A DNA stretch of 64,000 bases from CAWCTD01 sp963798455 (GTDB lineage: Bacteria; Acidobacteriota; Terriglobia; Bryobacterales; Bryobacteraceae): positions 4,154,001 through 4,218,000 of the forward strand of contig CAWCTD010000003.1 in the NCBI GenBank assembly GCA_963798455.1, written 5' to 3'. The position numbers were made by a program, and so were the translations under genes. Position 1 is the stretch's first letter. Every line of letters starts with the position of its first letter. Shown here one piece after another: positions 50,253 to 59,948 of this stretch. The notes beneath the pieces were generated by a model, which ran no database searches, was not told the origin of the DNA, and saw only the letters and a program-made list of their open reading frames with translations.

Positions 50253-51476
50253 TCAAATCACATCCGCGAAGCTCTTCCGCAGCTTGTAGAACCAGGCGTG
50301 GCCGAGAAGGAAGACCGCGGCGGACACGAGCCAGAGCTTCCACACCGGCCCGAAGGCCGGTGGCCCGCCCTCGAGCAGGATCGTGCGATAGGCCCGCACC
50401 AGGACAAAGAGCGGGTTCTTCGAGAGGAGCCACATCGCGCCGGCGGGCAGTGAGGCTTCCGGGTAGCAGATGGGCGTCAGGAAGAACCAGAGCGTCAACA
50501 GAAACCCGTTGATCTGCCCAAGGTCCCTCACGTAGACGCCCAGCGCGGCCAGAAACCAGCACACGCCCAAGGTGAACAGCACCTGCGGCGCCACCAGCAC
50601 CGGGAGCCAAACCACCGACGCGGGAATTGCGCCTCGCGTCACCACCAGAAGCGCCAGGAACACGGCCACCGCAAAGGCCTCCGTGACCAGCCCGGAAACC
50701 GTGAGGTTGACTGGGAGTGTCTCCAGGGGAAAGACCAGTCTCTTGACGAAATTGCGGTGTTCCATCATCACCGCCGGCGCGCGGCCGGCCGCCTCGCTGA
50801 GGGGCAGCCACGGCAGCATCCCCGCCAGGAAATACAGCACGAAGCCCGAGCGGCTGGGATCTCCGGCGAACCTGGTCCGAAGCACGATGCCGAAGACGAA
50901 GAAGTAGGTCAGCATCAGCAGCAGGGGGTTCAGCACCGTCCAGAACACGCCGCCGACCGAGCCGCGGTACCGGCCCAGAATGTCGCGGCGCACCATGGAG
51001 CGGATAAGGCCGCGATTGCGCCAGATGTTCGAGACCGGGTAGGTGAAGGCGCGGCCCGCGGACCTCAGAAGAACGGCGGCACGCAGGGAGCGCGCCGTCA
51101 GCACTCGCCAGCGCAACAGCCTCGCCCGGCCCTCTTCCACGGCCGCATCCATCACCAGGAAGGGCCAGCCGCGCTGGTAGTACCAGCACAAGTCGTCCCG
51201 CATGGGCGAGACGTAGAGGCGATAGTTCCCTCCCGGTTCGGGAAGTTCCACTTGAAGCTCGACCCCGCCGGTGGATCGCGGAGCGATGTCCGTGCCAGGG
51301 ACGACCCGCGGGCCGTCTTCGATATAAGCGTGCGTCTCCGGATCGAAGATCTGAGCGCCGATGCGAAACCCGTCGCACGCCCTCCACATCCCGCCGGAGC
51401 GGTTCTCGATCTGGAACCGCACCAGAAGCGTCCGGCCTCGGACGGCGACATCGACGCCAGTGTAGGCGGCACTCAT
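50253..51476 (-). CDS. ABC-2 type polysaccharide export permease with N-terminal beta-sandwich domain
   Basis: 407 residues. Residues 1 to about 120 form an Ig-like or Wzt-C-like module (VRFQIENRSGGMWRACDGFR, GPRVVPGTDIAPRSTGGVEL, NYRLYVSP, WYYQRGWPFLV). Residues about 145-407 are an ABC-2 permease (NIWRNRGLIRSMVRRDILGR, then YRGSVGGVFWTVLNPLLLM) with six membrane helices. It should export O-antigen-like chains, but no ABC ATPase is encoded nearby. Its start overlaps the previous stop (ATGA, 51473-51476). A substrate-binding module on the permease rather than on the ATPase is unusual. Confidence 0.8.
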   Translation of the reverse strand: MSAAYTGVDVAVRGRTLLVRFQIENRSGGMWRACDGFRIGAQIFDPETHAYIEDGPRVVPGTDIAPRSTGGVELQVELPEPGGNYRLYVSPMRDDLCWYYQRGWPFLVMDAAVEEGRARLLRWRVLTARSLRAAVLLRSAGRAFTYPVSNIWRNRGLIRSMVRRDILGRYRGSVGGVFWTVLNPLLLMLTYFFVFGIVLRTRFAGDPSRSGFVLYFLAGMLPWLPLSEAAGRAPAVMMEHRNFVKRLVFPLETLPVNLTVSGLVTEAFAVAVFLALLVVTRGAIPASVVWLPVLVAPQVLFTLGVCWFLAALGVYVRDLGQINGFLLTLWFFLTPICYPEASLPAGAMWLLSKNPLFVLVRAYRTILLEGGPPAFGPVWKLWLVSAAVFLLGHAWFYKLRKSFADVI

Positions 51477-53452
51477 GGCTCCAGCCCACCGTACAACCAG
51501 GACGGGTAGCGGTTCTTCACGGGCCCCCGCTTGCGGCCCACGGCATATATCCCGTCTCCCCGAAGGGCTGTCGAGAGCTGATAGCGCTCCAGCAGGTGCG
51601 AGACCCAGGCCAGTTCGGGCCGGGGCGCCTCACGGAACGGGCCGGTTTCCAGCAGCGTCACCTCAAGACCCGCGTCTTCGAGCAGCAGGTGAATCTCAAT
51701 CGGCGTGTATTCACGATGATGCCGCGCATCCTTCGGTTCTCCTCCGGAAGGCCGCAAGTAGACCGAGAACAAGCCGGGATGGTAGCCGAGCAGCAGCGCC
51801 GCGGCGGAACGCAGCGAGGCCAGGTTCGGCGTGGTCAGTACCACGTGGCCGCCGGGCTTCAAGATCCGGTTGATCTCCTTCATCGTGTGCATGGGATCGG
51901 AGGCCAGGTGCTCGATCAATTCACAGCAAAGCACCGTACTGAAATGCCCGTCGGGGTAGGGAAAGACATCCTTCTCGGCGTCGAACAGATCGATGTCGCA
52001 TTCGAAGAGTTCACCGTCCGCCGACCGGACAGCTTTGTGCTCGACCGTTCCCAGCGGCCCGAAGTAACATCCTCTCACTTCCCGGTAGCCCAGCCGCGTG
52101 CGGAGCGCCGGCGTGATCTGAAGGTAAGCGCCCATCTCGAGGATGCGGTCTTCCGCTCCGCCGGGCGGAATGATCGCAAGGGTCTTCTCGAGGCGCGTGA
52201 GGTGGGTGTCGACGTAAGCCTGGGCCGGTGTGTCTGGCGCGGTCCAGCCGAGGACGCATTCGGCGGCGGGCTCTGCCGTTTGGGGCCGCGGTTGGGGCCC
52301 GGCAGCCGGCCACTGATCTTCCGTCTTCCACTCCGCGCCCTCCATCACCGCTTTGAGAAACCGAACATAGCGCTGGGCGACCAGCGCCCAACTGCACTCC
52401 GTCTCCACCCACTGCCTGGCCCGCCCTCCCATGGCACGGGCAACGCCCGGACGCGAGACCAGCAGGTTCAGGTACTCGAAGATGATGTCCTCTTCTGTGG
52501 CATCCACGGGCACCTTGAGGCAGATTTCGTCCGGGAACTCCCGGAAGGAACCCACGTCGGAAACCAGGACGGCTTTGCCCAGGCCCAGGGCCCGCAGCAG
52601 GCTGCCGGAAGTCTCCCCCACCGTCGGATAGCGCAGGTTCAAGATGACGTCGCAGGCAGCCATGTAGCCGGCAAAATCTTCAATCGGCAGGAAGCCCAGC
52701 ACGCGCACATTCGCGGCAAGGTCCAACCGCCGGACGAGAGAGGACAGGGGAAGGTCCGGGTGCGGCTCTCCCGCCAGTATCATCTTCACCCGCGGCTCCA
52801 GGCACACGAGGCGCCGGAAAGCTCGCAGCGATTCCGCGATGCGCTTGTAGGGCTTCAGGAAGCCGAAGATCCCCAGAAGCGGCGCCGTCTCGTCCAGGCC
52901 CAAGCGCTGGCGGTAGGCCATGCGATCCACCTGGGGAATCCAGGCGCCGTGCGGAATCTTCGCAACCGGCCCAAGGAAGCCCGCTTTCCGAACCTCCTCC
53001 TCCACGAATCGGCTGTGCACGATGACGGCGCGGCTGCGCTCGAGCAAGCGGCGGAGCATGGGCACACCGTCGTAGTCCGGCCCAGTCTCCAGGGCGCGTA
53101 CGCGCCGGGCGCAGGCCAGAGCCTCGGGCCCGCCGTCGTATTCCACCTCGCGCAGATAGCCGTCCCAATCCCCCCTTTTGATGGTCAGATCCGCCAGCAG
53201 GTGATGTAAATTCGATTCGTGTAGTACTACAACCCCAGGGTGCTTCAGTGCCAGCTCGTAAGCAAAGCCGTGGTGAGGGTTGTTGCCGATCTGGTAGACC
53301 ACAAGGTCGTAGTTGGAAGGGTCGAAGCCAGCCGAGGAAAAAGCCGAGACATCCACCACATCGTGCAGAGCAGAAAAAAGCGCGGCTGAGTAGTCAGCGA
53401 TGCCGCTCCTTGACGGCGGCATGGGGGAGACCAAAGCCAGACGCATGATCAA
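51473..53452 (-). CDS. Fused GT4 glycosyltransferase and SAM-dependent methyltransferase
   Basis: 659 residues. The first 380 form a GT4 enzyme (RLALVSPMPPSRSGIADYSA, VVLHESNLHHLLADL, IFGFLKPYKRIAESLRAFRR, VGETSGSLLRALGLGKAVLV). After a Pro/Ala linker comes a class I methyltransferase (DRILEMGAYLQITPALRTRL, FSTVLCCELIEHLASDPMHT, EINRILKPGGHVVLTTPN). The fusion could add and methylate a sugar of the exported polysaccharide, perhaps as a chain-terminating step. It overlaps both neighbouring genes by ATGA junctions, so the group is translated together. Confidence 0.88.
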   Translation of the reverse strand: MIMRLALVSPMPPSRSGIADYSAALFSALHDVVDVSAFSSAGFDPSNYDLVVYQIGNNPHHGFAYELALKHPGVVVLHESNLHHLLADLTIKRGDWDGYLREVEYDGGPEALACARRVRALETGPDYDGVPMLRRLLERSRAVIVHSRFVEEEVRKAGFLGPVAKIPHGAWIPQVDRMAYRQRLGLDETAPLLGIFGFLKPYKRIAESLRAFRRLVCLEPRVKMILAGEPHPDLPLSSLVRRLDLAANVRVLGFLPIEDFAGYMAACDVILNLRYPTVGETSGSLLRALGLGKAVLVSDVGSFREFPDEICLKVPVDATEEDIIFEYLNLLVSRPGVARAMGGRARQWVETECSWALVAQRYVRFLKAVMEGAEWKTEDQWPAAGPQPRPQTAEPAAECVLGWTAPDTPAQAYVDTHLTRLEKTLAIIPPGGAEDRILEMGAYLQITPALRTRLGYREVRGCYFGPLGTVEHKAVRSADGELFECDIDLFDAEKDVFPYPDGHFSTVLCCELIEHLASDPMHTMKEINRILKPGGHVVLTTPNLASLRSAAALLLGYHPGLFSVYLRPSGGEPKDARHHREYTPIEIHLLLEDAGLEVTLLETGPFREAPRPELAWVSHLLERYQLSTALRGDGIYAVGRKRGPVKNRYPSWLYGGLEP

Positions 53453-54165
53453 GGGGCCAATTCCATGGTGAAGACGCCCAGTGGCAGCGGCACTCGGACC
53501 AGAACGAGGCGTCTTAGCCGATCTTGGGCGAAGAAGATCTCGAAGGTCAGGTCGGACGCGGCTCCCTTGACCGAAGCCGTGATCCGGTCAGCTTCGACTT
53601 GTTCGTCGCCGACGCTCAGCTTCTGGCTGCCTCCGTATTCCAGGCGGACTTGATAGGGGCCGCCGAAAAAGACGGTTTGCGGCGGAGGCAGCCGGCCCTG
53701 GGCCAGCTCGCGCCGGACGAAGTACAGGAAGGCCAGGGCGTCCTTGGGGCAAGGAGGAGTCGCCAGTAGAGACTTCCCGCCTCCCTGCGGCACAAGCGTC
53801 TGCCGCGTTGCCGATTCGGCTGGGAGGTCGAAGGTGGTCAACTCCTTGCCGGTCTTCTTGCCGTGGGTGGTGTCTCTCTCAAACTCCGTGGAGCATAGCT
53901 CCGAGGTCGCCACGGAGCGGAAGCGGTCGGCCACCGTGAAGCCGGGAATGGCCGCGTCCAACGAGAGGCGTAATTCCCAGCGTTCCCGGGAGCCGTCCTG
54001 CGCCGCTGTTTTCTTCGCCTGGAGCCGGGCCTCGCCGAGGCTCAGACCGCTCGGCCAGTTGACGGTGTAGGTGAAAGCCTCATTGTCCATGGGCGCTGAG
54101 GATTGCGCAATTGCAGGGGGTCGGAAGGACAGGAGGACGGTAAGCGCCAGGACAGCGTGCCTCAT
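53449..54165 (-). CDS. Exported DUF3108-like protein
   Basis: 238 residues. A signal peptide (MRHAVLALTVLLSFRPPAIA) precedes a beta-rich lipocalin-like domain (EAFTYTVNWPSGLSLGEARL, then FLYFVRRELAQGRLPPPQTV). DUF3108 proteins are periplasmic with unknown roles. Overlaps at both ends (ATGA) place it firmly in the polysaccharide operon. Confidence 0.78.
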   Translation of the reverse strand: MRHAVLALTVLLSFRPPAIAQSSAPMDNEAFTYTVNWPSGLSLGEARLQAKKTAAQDGSRERWELRLSLDAAIPGFTVADRFRSVATSELCSTEFERDTTHGKKTGKELTTFDLPAESATRQTLVPQGGGKSLLATPPCPKDALAFLYFVRRELAQGRLPPPQTVFFGGPYQVRLEYGGSQKLSVGDEQVEADRITASVKGAASDLTFEIFFAQDRLRRLVLVRVPLPLGVFTMELAP

Positions 54166-55313
54166 GTTGAGACGGAAGCGGACCTCAGGGATTTTGCGTG
54201 GACCCGGCCGCGGCCCACAATTTCATAGTAGACCTTCAGTGTCCTGTCCGCCGTCTCTCTCCAACTGAACTGGGCGGCGCGATTCAAGGAGAGCTTCTCC
54301 ATTCGCGCCCTTAACTCGCGATCCCGCACCAGATCGGCAATGGCGCGGGCCATTTCGTCGGTCGAGCACGGGTCGAAGAATAGGGCCGCGGCGTCGGCCA
54401 CCTCGGGAAGGGCGGAGGTATTCGAGCAGGCAACGGCGCGCCCGCAGGCCATGGCCTCCAGGATCGGCAGCCCAAATCCTTCATAGAAGGACGGAAAAGC
54501 GAAGACCTGGCACGCGTTATAAAGCAGCAAAAGATTCTCGTCGGAGACGAAGCCGACGAAGTGGATGCGATCCGATACACCTGACGCGCGGGCGGCGGCG
54601 CGGACGTGCGGCGAGAACCACGTGTCCTTGCCTGCGATCACCAGGCTGCAGCGAAGCTGTGGCAGGTCGCGCGCCATACGAGCGAATGCCCGGATGAGGC
54701 CGGCTTGGTTCTTGCGAGGCTGCAAATCGCCGACGGTCAGCACAAAAGGTTCCGAGATCCCGAACTGGAGGCGCACCCGATCGGCTGCGGTCTGCCGGTC
54801 CATCGGCCTGAAGATGGAGGAGGCAGCGTTCGGAATGACCGCAATGTCGTCATGATCCAGGCCATAGGCCCGTGCAATCGAGCCTCTGGAGAATTCGCTA
54901 CCCGTCACGACTTTGGCGGCCGTGCGAACGGTGCGGCGCACGGTCAGGCGCAGTTGCCTGCTGCGGAGGAACTCGAAGTACTCGGGATGCTCAAGGAAAC
55001 TCACATCATGTATGCTGACCACGACAGGCACGGGACAGTTGAGAGGCGCCGTGTACTGAACGTGGATAAGATCCGGGCGGTCCTGCCGCAACTTCCTGGA
55101 AAGGTCGTAGCCCAATCTTAGGAACGGGTCCCGAGGAACGGCGCGGCGATGAACGCCGGGGGGGACCCATCCGTTCGCATCGGCCGCCGACAGGTAAGCG
55201 AAGATCTCCGCCTCGTGCTCCAGAGACGCAAGGTTCGAGAGCAAATTCCTGACGTAGACTTCGTTGCCGGTGAGCCTGCGGCCTATTGCGTGGGCATCAA
55301 GAGAAAAGCGCAT
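54162..55313 (-). CDS. GT4 glycosyltransferase
   Basis: About 383 residues from the ATG at 55313 (MRFSLDAHAIGRRLTGNEVY); a start at 55337 is less typical. The N-terminal acceptor domain is followed by the donor domain with FVLTVGDLQPRKNQAGLIRA and the E-x7-E motif FPSFYEGFGLPILEAMACGR. It should transfer a sugar from a nucleotide donor to a lipid-linked or polysaccharide acceptor at the inner face of the membrane. Confidence 0.9.
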   Translation of the reverse strand: MRFSLDAHAIGRRLTGNEVYVRNLLSNLASLEHEAEIFAYLSAADANGWVPPGVHRRAVPRDPFLRLGYDLSRKLRQDRPDLIHVQYTAPLNCPVPVVVSIHDVSFLEHPEYFEFLRSRQLRLTVRRTVRTAAKVVTGSEFSRGSIARAYGLDHDDIAVIPNAASSIFRPMDRQTAADRVRLQFGISEPFVLTVGDLQPRKNQAGLIRAFARMARDLPQLRCSLVIAGKDTWFSPHVRAAARASGVSDRIHFVGFVSDENLLLLYNACQVFAFPSFYEGFGLPILEAMACGRAVACSNTSALPEVADAAALFFDPCSTDEMARAIADLVRDRELRARMEKLSLNRAAQFSWRETADRTLKVYYEIVGRGRVHAKSLRSASVST

Positions 55314-55355
55314 CCGACTATACCAGTATAACGGCAACCGTGAAGGTCAACTACA

Positions 55356-56564
55356 CTAGATCCCGGCCGAGTGGAGTTTCGACCATGCGGCTTCCCAGGT
55401 AAGTTCCGCTTCGAACAGGCGGCGCCCTGCCCCACCCAGGCGCTCCCTTAGGTCCGGGGAACCGAGCAACGAAGATACTGCCTCGGCGAACTGCCGCGGC
55501 TCGTCGGCGATCAAGAGGTTGACCCCGTCTTCGACAGGCAAACCCTCGGCGCCGAGGCTCGTCGCAACTACGGCCCGTCCGGCCGCCCAAGCCTCCAGTA
55601 TCTTCACCCGCGTACCGCTCGCCACCCGCAGCGGCGCCACTACCACCTGGGCGGCTGCCAAAGCCGCGACCGCGTTCTCAGGCGGCCCAGCCAGTTGGAC
55701 GCGCGGGTCGCCGCGGACGTTCCGCCGGACAGCCTCGGAATTCTTTCCAATCAGCCGCCACACCAGCTTCGGCCAGCGGCTCTTCAGCAGGGGCCAGATC
55801 CGGCGGTGGAAGTAGCGGACGGCATCCGTATTCGGATCGTACTCAAAATTGCCGGAGAACGCGATCACATGCTCCTCGCGCACGTTGGGCCGGGGCGACG
55901 GGGGGAGCGCGTTTGGGTACACGTGCACCCGGCTCGCCGGATAGGCGGCGCGCAGCAGGGCCGCGTCGTGATCGGACGCCGCCAGCAATCCATGGAAGCG
56001 CGGCAGCCACCTGCGCTCCAACTCCACCGAAGCCCGCTGGAAGCGGCGGAAGACAGAGTTGGCGGGGAAGGTCGCGGCCCACGCCCGCCGCGCCATCAGC
56101 ACCGACTCGATGTTGTGCAGGTCCAGGAGGACGGCCTTCGAGTGGGGCGCGACTTGCTCCCAGTAGGGAGCGCACCAGAAGTGCTCGATCAGGGCCACTT
56201 CATAGCGGCGTCCTTCGAGGAGAGTATCGAGGGCGGAGCCGAAGCCGGTGAACCGGTCATTCAGCGGCGGGACTCCGCGAATCAGCCGGCTGGCGGTCCT
56301 CCCCAGCCGGGCCAGCGGATGCCGCGAATGGACGGGCAGATCCAGCACATCGATACGCCTGACCAGACGCGAGGGGATGGCCTGGCCCGGGTCTGGGGCG
56401 TGCGGCTCCCGGAACGCGATCACGTCCACCGAGTAGCGGCGGCCCAGGTACTCCAGCAGGGAGGCCGAGCGGAGCGCACCTCCACCGGCCAGTGGGTAGG
56501 GCGCCTCCGGAACCAGGAACAGCGCGGGCGGTCCAGCGATTGCTTCCACCGGCTTATCCCTCAA
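55356..56564 (-). CDS. GT4-like glycosyltransferase
   Basis: 402 residues. The N-terminal domain starts ALFLVPEAPYPLAGGGALRS. The donor domain has VIAFSGNFEYDPNTDAVRYF, LVWRLIGKNSEAVRRNVRGD and RVKILEAWAAGRAVVATSLG. It is similar to the sugar transferases of exopolysaccharide loci (TuaH or PslH-like). It overlaps the following gene (56554) by 11 bases, so both are in the same operon. Confidence 0.88.
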   Translation of the reverse strand: MRDKPVEAIAGPPALFLVPEAPYPLAGGGALRSASLLEYLGRRYSVDVIAFREPHAPDPGQAIPSRLVRRIDVLDLPVHSRHPLARLGRTASRLIRGVPPLNDRFTGFGSALDTLLEGRRYEVALIEHFWCAPYWEQVAPHSKAVLLDLHNIESVLMARRAWAATFPANSVFRRFQRASVELERRWLPRFHGLLAASDHDAALLRAAYPASRVHVYPNALPPSPRPNVREEHVIAFSGNFEYDPNTDAVRYFHRRIWPLLKSRWPKLVWRLIGKNSEAVRRNVRGDPRVQLAGPPENAVAALAAAQVVVAPLRVASGTRVKILEAWAAGRAVVATSLGAEGLPVEDGVNLLIADEPRQFAEAVSSLLGSPDLRERLGGAGRRLFEAELTWEAAWSKLHSAGI

Positions 56565-57621
56565 AACGGTGCAGCGCCTGTGCGTAAGCGGCGCGGGTGA
56601 GCCGCGCTGTCCGGGCCCATGAGAACGACCTCGCTCGCCGCAAGGCTTTGCCTCTCCATGCCGGGAGGCTCTCGGCGTGTGCTGCCGCCGCGCTCATGGC
56701 CTCAATCCACGCGCTGGCGTCCCGGGGATCCAGCAGTAAGGCGGCGTCGCCGGCCACTTCCTGAATGGCAGGGATCCGGGATGCCAGCACCAGGGCGCCG
56801 CACTGCATCGCCTCCAGGACCGGCAGGCCAAATCCCTCGTAAAGCGACGGATAGAGGCAGGCGATGGCTCCAGAGTACAGGCCCGGTAGGTGTTCATCGG
56901 AGACTTCACCCAAGACGCGGAGCCCCGGCTCGCACGCGGGCGGTGTGAAATCGCTCCTGGCCCGGCCCACCAGCAGCAGATCGACCGGACGCCGTTTGTA
57001 GATCTCCCGCCAGGCCCTGAGCAGCGTGTCAAGATTCTTGCGCGGCTCGAGCGCGCCGACGTACAGAAAGTACGGAGCCGGAGGCGGAGGCGCCGGGACC
57101 GGGCGAAAATGGTCCGCCGCGGCCAGCGGAACGGCCTGGATGCGGTCCGGGTGAATGCGGAAATAGTCCATCACCTCGCGCCTTACCGCCTCGCTGTGCG
57201 TGAGGATCATGGTAGCCAATCCCAGTCCCACCAGGTACGGGGCGCGGCGCCGCACGAAGCGCGCATCGGCCTGCCAAGCCGGATCGAGCCACGGGGACAG
57301 ATCGTGCAAGGTCATGACGCTTGGCCGCAGTGGCAGCCACGGCACCGTGAAGTGCGTGCCGTGGAAGATCCGGGCTGCACTCCGGGCCATCTCACGATGG
57401 ACGCCATACAGCCACCATCGCTCCTCAAGCCAATTCCGCGGCCCGGATCTCGCGCGGAGGTTGTGGCGGCAACCGGGAGGGGCCTCAAACGGCTGGTCGG
57501 AAACCAGGACGAAATCGTCCTCGGGGAACTCCTGAGCCAGGGCTCCGCTCAGTTCCCTCACATAGCGGGCGATGCCGCCGCTTGCGAGCGTCAGAGGCGT
57601 GGCATCGAGGGCCACTATCAT
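56554..57621 (-). CDS. GT4 glycosyltransferase
   Basis: 355 residues. MIVALDATPLTLASGGIARY opens the acceptor domain. PYFLYVGALEPRKNLDTLLR and the E-x7-E motif YPSLYEGFGLPVLEAMQCGA mark the donor domain. It resembles mannosyl- or rhamnosyltransferases of the WbaZ/MtfB type. It lies 18 bases after the nucleotidyltransferase gene, in the same operon. Confidence 0.9.
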   Translation of the reverse strand: MIVALDATPLTLASGGIARYVRELSGALAQEFPEDDFVLVSDQPFEAPPGCRHNLRARSGPRNWLEERWWLYGVHREMARSAARIFHGTHFTVPWLPLRPSVMTLHDLSPWLDPAWQADARFVRRRAPYLVGLGLATMILTHSEAVRREVMDYFRIHPDRIQAVPLAAADHFRPVPAPPPPAPYFLYVGALEPRKNLDTLLRAWREIYKRRPVDLLLVGRARSDFTPPACEPGLRVLGEVSDEHLPGLYSGAIACLYPSLYEGFGLPVLEAMQCGALVLASRIPAIQEVAGDAALLLDPRDASAWIEAMSAAAAHAESLPAWRGKALRRARSFSWARTARLTRAAYAQALHRFEG

Positions 57622-57639
57622 TAGGAATCCAGTCGGGCG

Positions 57640-58395
57640 TCAGAGGTTGGCGGCTGCTCCCGCAAGCTCCATGGCCGCCCGCTGCGACTCTCTGACAAAA
57701 TTCGCCGCGCGCAGCAGCGACTCGAAGGTGCCTGCGTCCGTCCACCAGCCTTCCAGGAAGGCGAAGGTCATGGTTGCTTCGACAATGTAGGAATTGTTGG
57801 CGTCGGTGATCTCCAGCTCGCCCCTGGCCGAAGGGACCAGCTTTCGGATCTTGTCGAACACCGTCGCGTCGTACATATAGATCCCGGTCACGGCGTAGTT
57901 GGATTTTGGACGTTCCGGTTTCTCTTCGATGTCCACGATGCGGTCGCCTCTCACCTCGGCCACGCCAAAGCGCTTGGCATCGGGGACCTCCTTGAGCAGG
58001 ATCTTGGCGCCCGCCGGTTGCCGCTGGAAATCCTCCACCGCTTCCCGGATGCTGCCGCCAATAATGTTGTCGCCCAGGATGACGCAGAGTTTCTCGCCGT
58101 CGGCGAAGTGCTCGGCGAGGCTCAGGGCTTCCGCGATTCCCCCCTCTCCCTCCTGATAAGCGTAATTGATCTGATTCAGCCCGAACTCCTTGCCATTGGC
58201 CAGGAGCCGCAGGAAGTCGCCCGCGGTCTTGCCCCCGGTGACGACCATGATCTCCCGTATACCCGCTTCGACAAGCGTCCGGATGGGATAGTAGATCATC
58301 GGCTTGTCATAGATGGGTAGGAGGTGCTTATTGGTGATCTTGGTAAGCGGATATAATCTGCTGCCCGTTCCCCCCGCGAGGACTACACCCTTCAT
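57640..58395 (-). CDS. Glucose-1-phosphate thymidylyltransferase-like enzyme
   Basis: 252 residues from the ATG at 58395, with GGAGGTGG upstream. The nucleotide-binding motif GVVLAGGTGSRLYPLTKITN, the LCVILGDNIIGG segment and VDIEEKPERPKSNYAVTG are typical of RfbA-type enzymes. It is shorter than classical RfbA (about 290), lacking part of the C-terminus, as in some archaeal and cyanobacterial members. It should make dTDP-glucose or another NDP-sugar for the glycosyltransferases encoded downstream. It is the first gene of the polysaccharide operon. Confidence 0.88.
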   Translation of the reverse strand: MKGVVLAGGTGSRLYPLTKITNKHLLPIYDKPMIYYPIRTLVEAGIREIMVVTGGKTAGDFLRLLANGKEFGLNQINYAYQEGEGGIAEALSLAEHFADGEKLCVILGDNIIGGSIREAVEDFQRQPAGAKILLKEVPDAKRFGVAEVRGDRIVDIEEKPERPKSNYAVTGIYMYDATVFDKIRKLVPSARGELEITDANNSYIVEATMTFAFLEGWWTDAGTFESLLRAANFVRESQRAAMELAGAAANL

Positions 58396-58460
58396 GCCCA
58401 CCTCCGAGTCACGCGAATCCCCATGATACAATACCGGCGACACGGCTCCTGGCCGATTCG

Positions 58461-59948
58461 ATGGGATCCATGTATCGCCGCATCGCCACCCTATTGCTGT
58501 TCGCTTTGCTCGCGGTGAACGTGTACCGGGCGTACACCCAGTCGATTACCACCGATGAGGCTTTCGCACAGAGCCTTTTCCTCACCGGATCGTGGTCGCA
58601 GTTGTTCAATTCTTTCGATGCGTGCCACCACGTTCTGCACACCATCCTCTGCAAGCTGTCTATATCGTCGTTTGGCCTCTCCGAGCTCACTTTGCGCATC
58701 CCGAGTCTGCTCGGCGGGCTGCTGTACCTGGTCACCATCTTCCGCCTATCGCGGCGCCTTTTCGGGGAAGGGCGGCTGTTCCTGCTGTCGGTGGCCCTGC
58801 TGAGCTTGAACCCGTTGATCCTCGACTACCTGTCCGTGGCGAGGGGCTACGGCCTGGCCCTGGCTCTTTTTTTGTGGGCGATGTACCAGATGCTGCTCTA
58901 CACAGGCGCGCCGGCCGACCGTGTTCTGGTCTACAAAGCAGGACTGGGGCTGGGCTTGTCGGCAGCGGCGAACCTGACGTTACTGGTGCCCGGCGCCGCT
59001 CTGGCGCTGATCTTCCTGGCGATTCTGGCGTGCGACCGCCGGGTATCAGAGGCTATCGACTGCTTTGTTGTCCCGGGCATCGTGACTTCCTTCGTGATCG
59101 TGATCCTGCCACTCACGAAGGCCCACCGGGACAGCTTCTACGTGGGACAGCCGTCCCTCGGAGACACCCTACGAAGCTTGCTGGCGCCGTCTCTGTTCCA
59201 TCTTCCCGTGGACCAGCGGGTGTTAGCCTTCCTGCCCCCATACGGCTTCTGGTTTCCTTTGTTTACCTACGTGCTTGTGCCGCTGGTGCTCACTGCAACG
59301 GCTCTGGCATGCTGCGTGTTTCTGTACCAGTGGGTGCGGCGGAAGGCCTTCACCCGGCTCGAGCCGGAAGCCCGGTTTCTGCTGCTGGGCGGCGGCGCTC
59401 TGCTGGTCTCTATAGGCCTTCTGGTAGTGCTGAATCGCGCTTTCCATGTGCTATACCCTTACGAGCGAACGGGGCTCTATCTGGTTCCGCTGTTCGTTCT
59501 AACGGCGCTGGCTCTGCCGCTGGTCCTCCGCGAGCGGCGCGTTGCCTTCCTGGCGGCCGGGCTGCCCGTGTGGCTCGTCAGCCTGCTGTGCCTGGTCCAG
59601 TTTGGGGCGCAATTCCAGACGACACACTACAGTGAGTGGTATTTCGATGCCTCGACGAAGAAGATCGTCGGGCTGATCCGCGAGCGCCAGGCCAAGCAGC
59701 CGCTTGCCAAGGTGCGCGTGGGCGTTACCTGGATGATCGAGCCCAGCATGAACTTCTATCGACGGATGTACAAGCTCGATTGGCTGGAGCCCTTGACCCG
59801 CAACGGCGCGGATGGAGAGTTCGACTATTACGTTCTGCTTGCCGAGGACGCGCCGCTGATCGCGAAACGGGGCTTGTCCGTGCTCTACTCGGACAGCTTG
59901 TCCGGCGCCTCTCTGGCCGTCCCGGGCCGAGCTGGACCGGCGCCATGA
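58461..59948 (+). CDS. GT-C (ArnT/PMT-like) membrane glycosyltransferase
   Basis: 495 residues with about eleven membrane segments. The first periplasmic loop has a D-E pair typical of GT-C enzymes (SITTDEAFAQSLFLTG), followed by ELTLRIPSLLGGLLYLV. The C-terminal 100 residues form a soluble domain. It should use a polyprenyl-linked sugar on the periplasmic side. It is divergent from the polysaccharide operon (65-base gap). ATGs at 58461 and 58470 are both possible starts. Confidence 0.82.
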   Translation: MGSMYRRIATLLLFALLAVNVYRAYTQSITTDEAFAQSLFLTGSWSQLFNSFDACHHVLHTILCKLSISSFGLSELTLRIPSLLGGLLYLVTIFRLSRRLFGEGRLFLLSVALLSLNPLILDYLSVARGYGLALALFLWAMYQMLLYTGAPADRVLVYKAGLGLGLSAAANLTLLVPGAALALIFLAILACDRRVSEAIDCFVVPGIVTSFVIVILPLTKAHRDSFYVGQPSLGDTLRSLLAPSLFHLPVDQRVLAFLPPYGFWFPLFTYVLVPLVLTATALACCVFLYQWVRRKAFTRLEPEARFLLLGGGALLVSIGLLVVLNRAFHVLYPYERTGLYLVPLFVLTALALPLVLRERRVAFLAAGLPVWLVSLLCLVQFGAQFQTTHYSEWYFDASTKKIVGLIRERQAKQPLAKVRVGVTWMIEPSMNFYRRMYKLDWLEPLTRNGADGEFDYYVLLAEDAPLIAKRGLSVLYSDSLSGASLAVPGRAGPAP

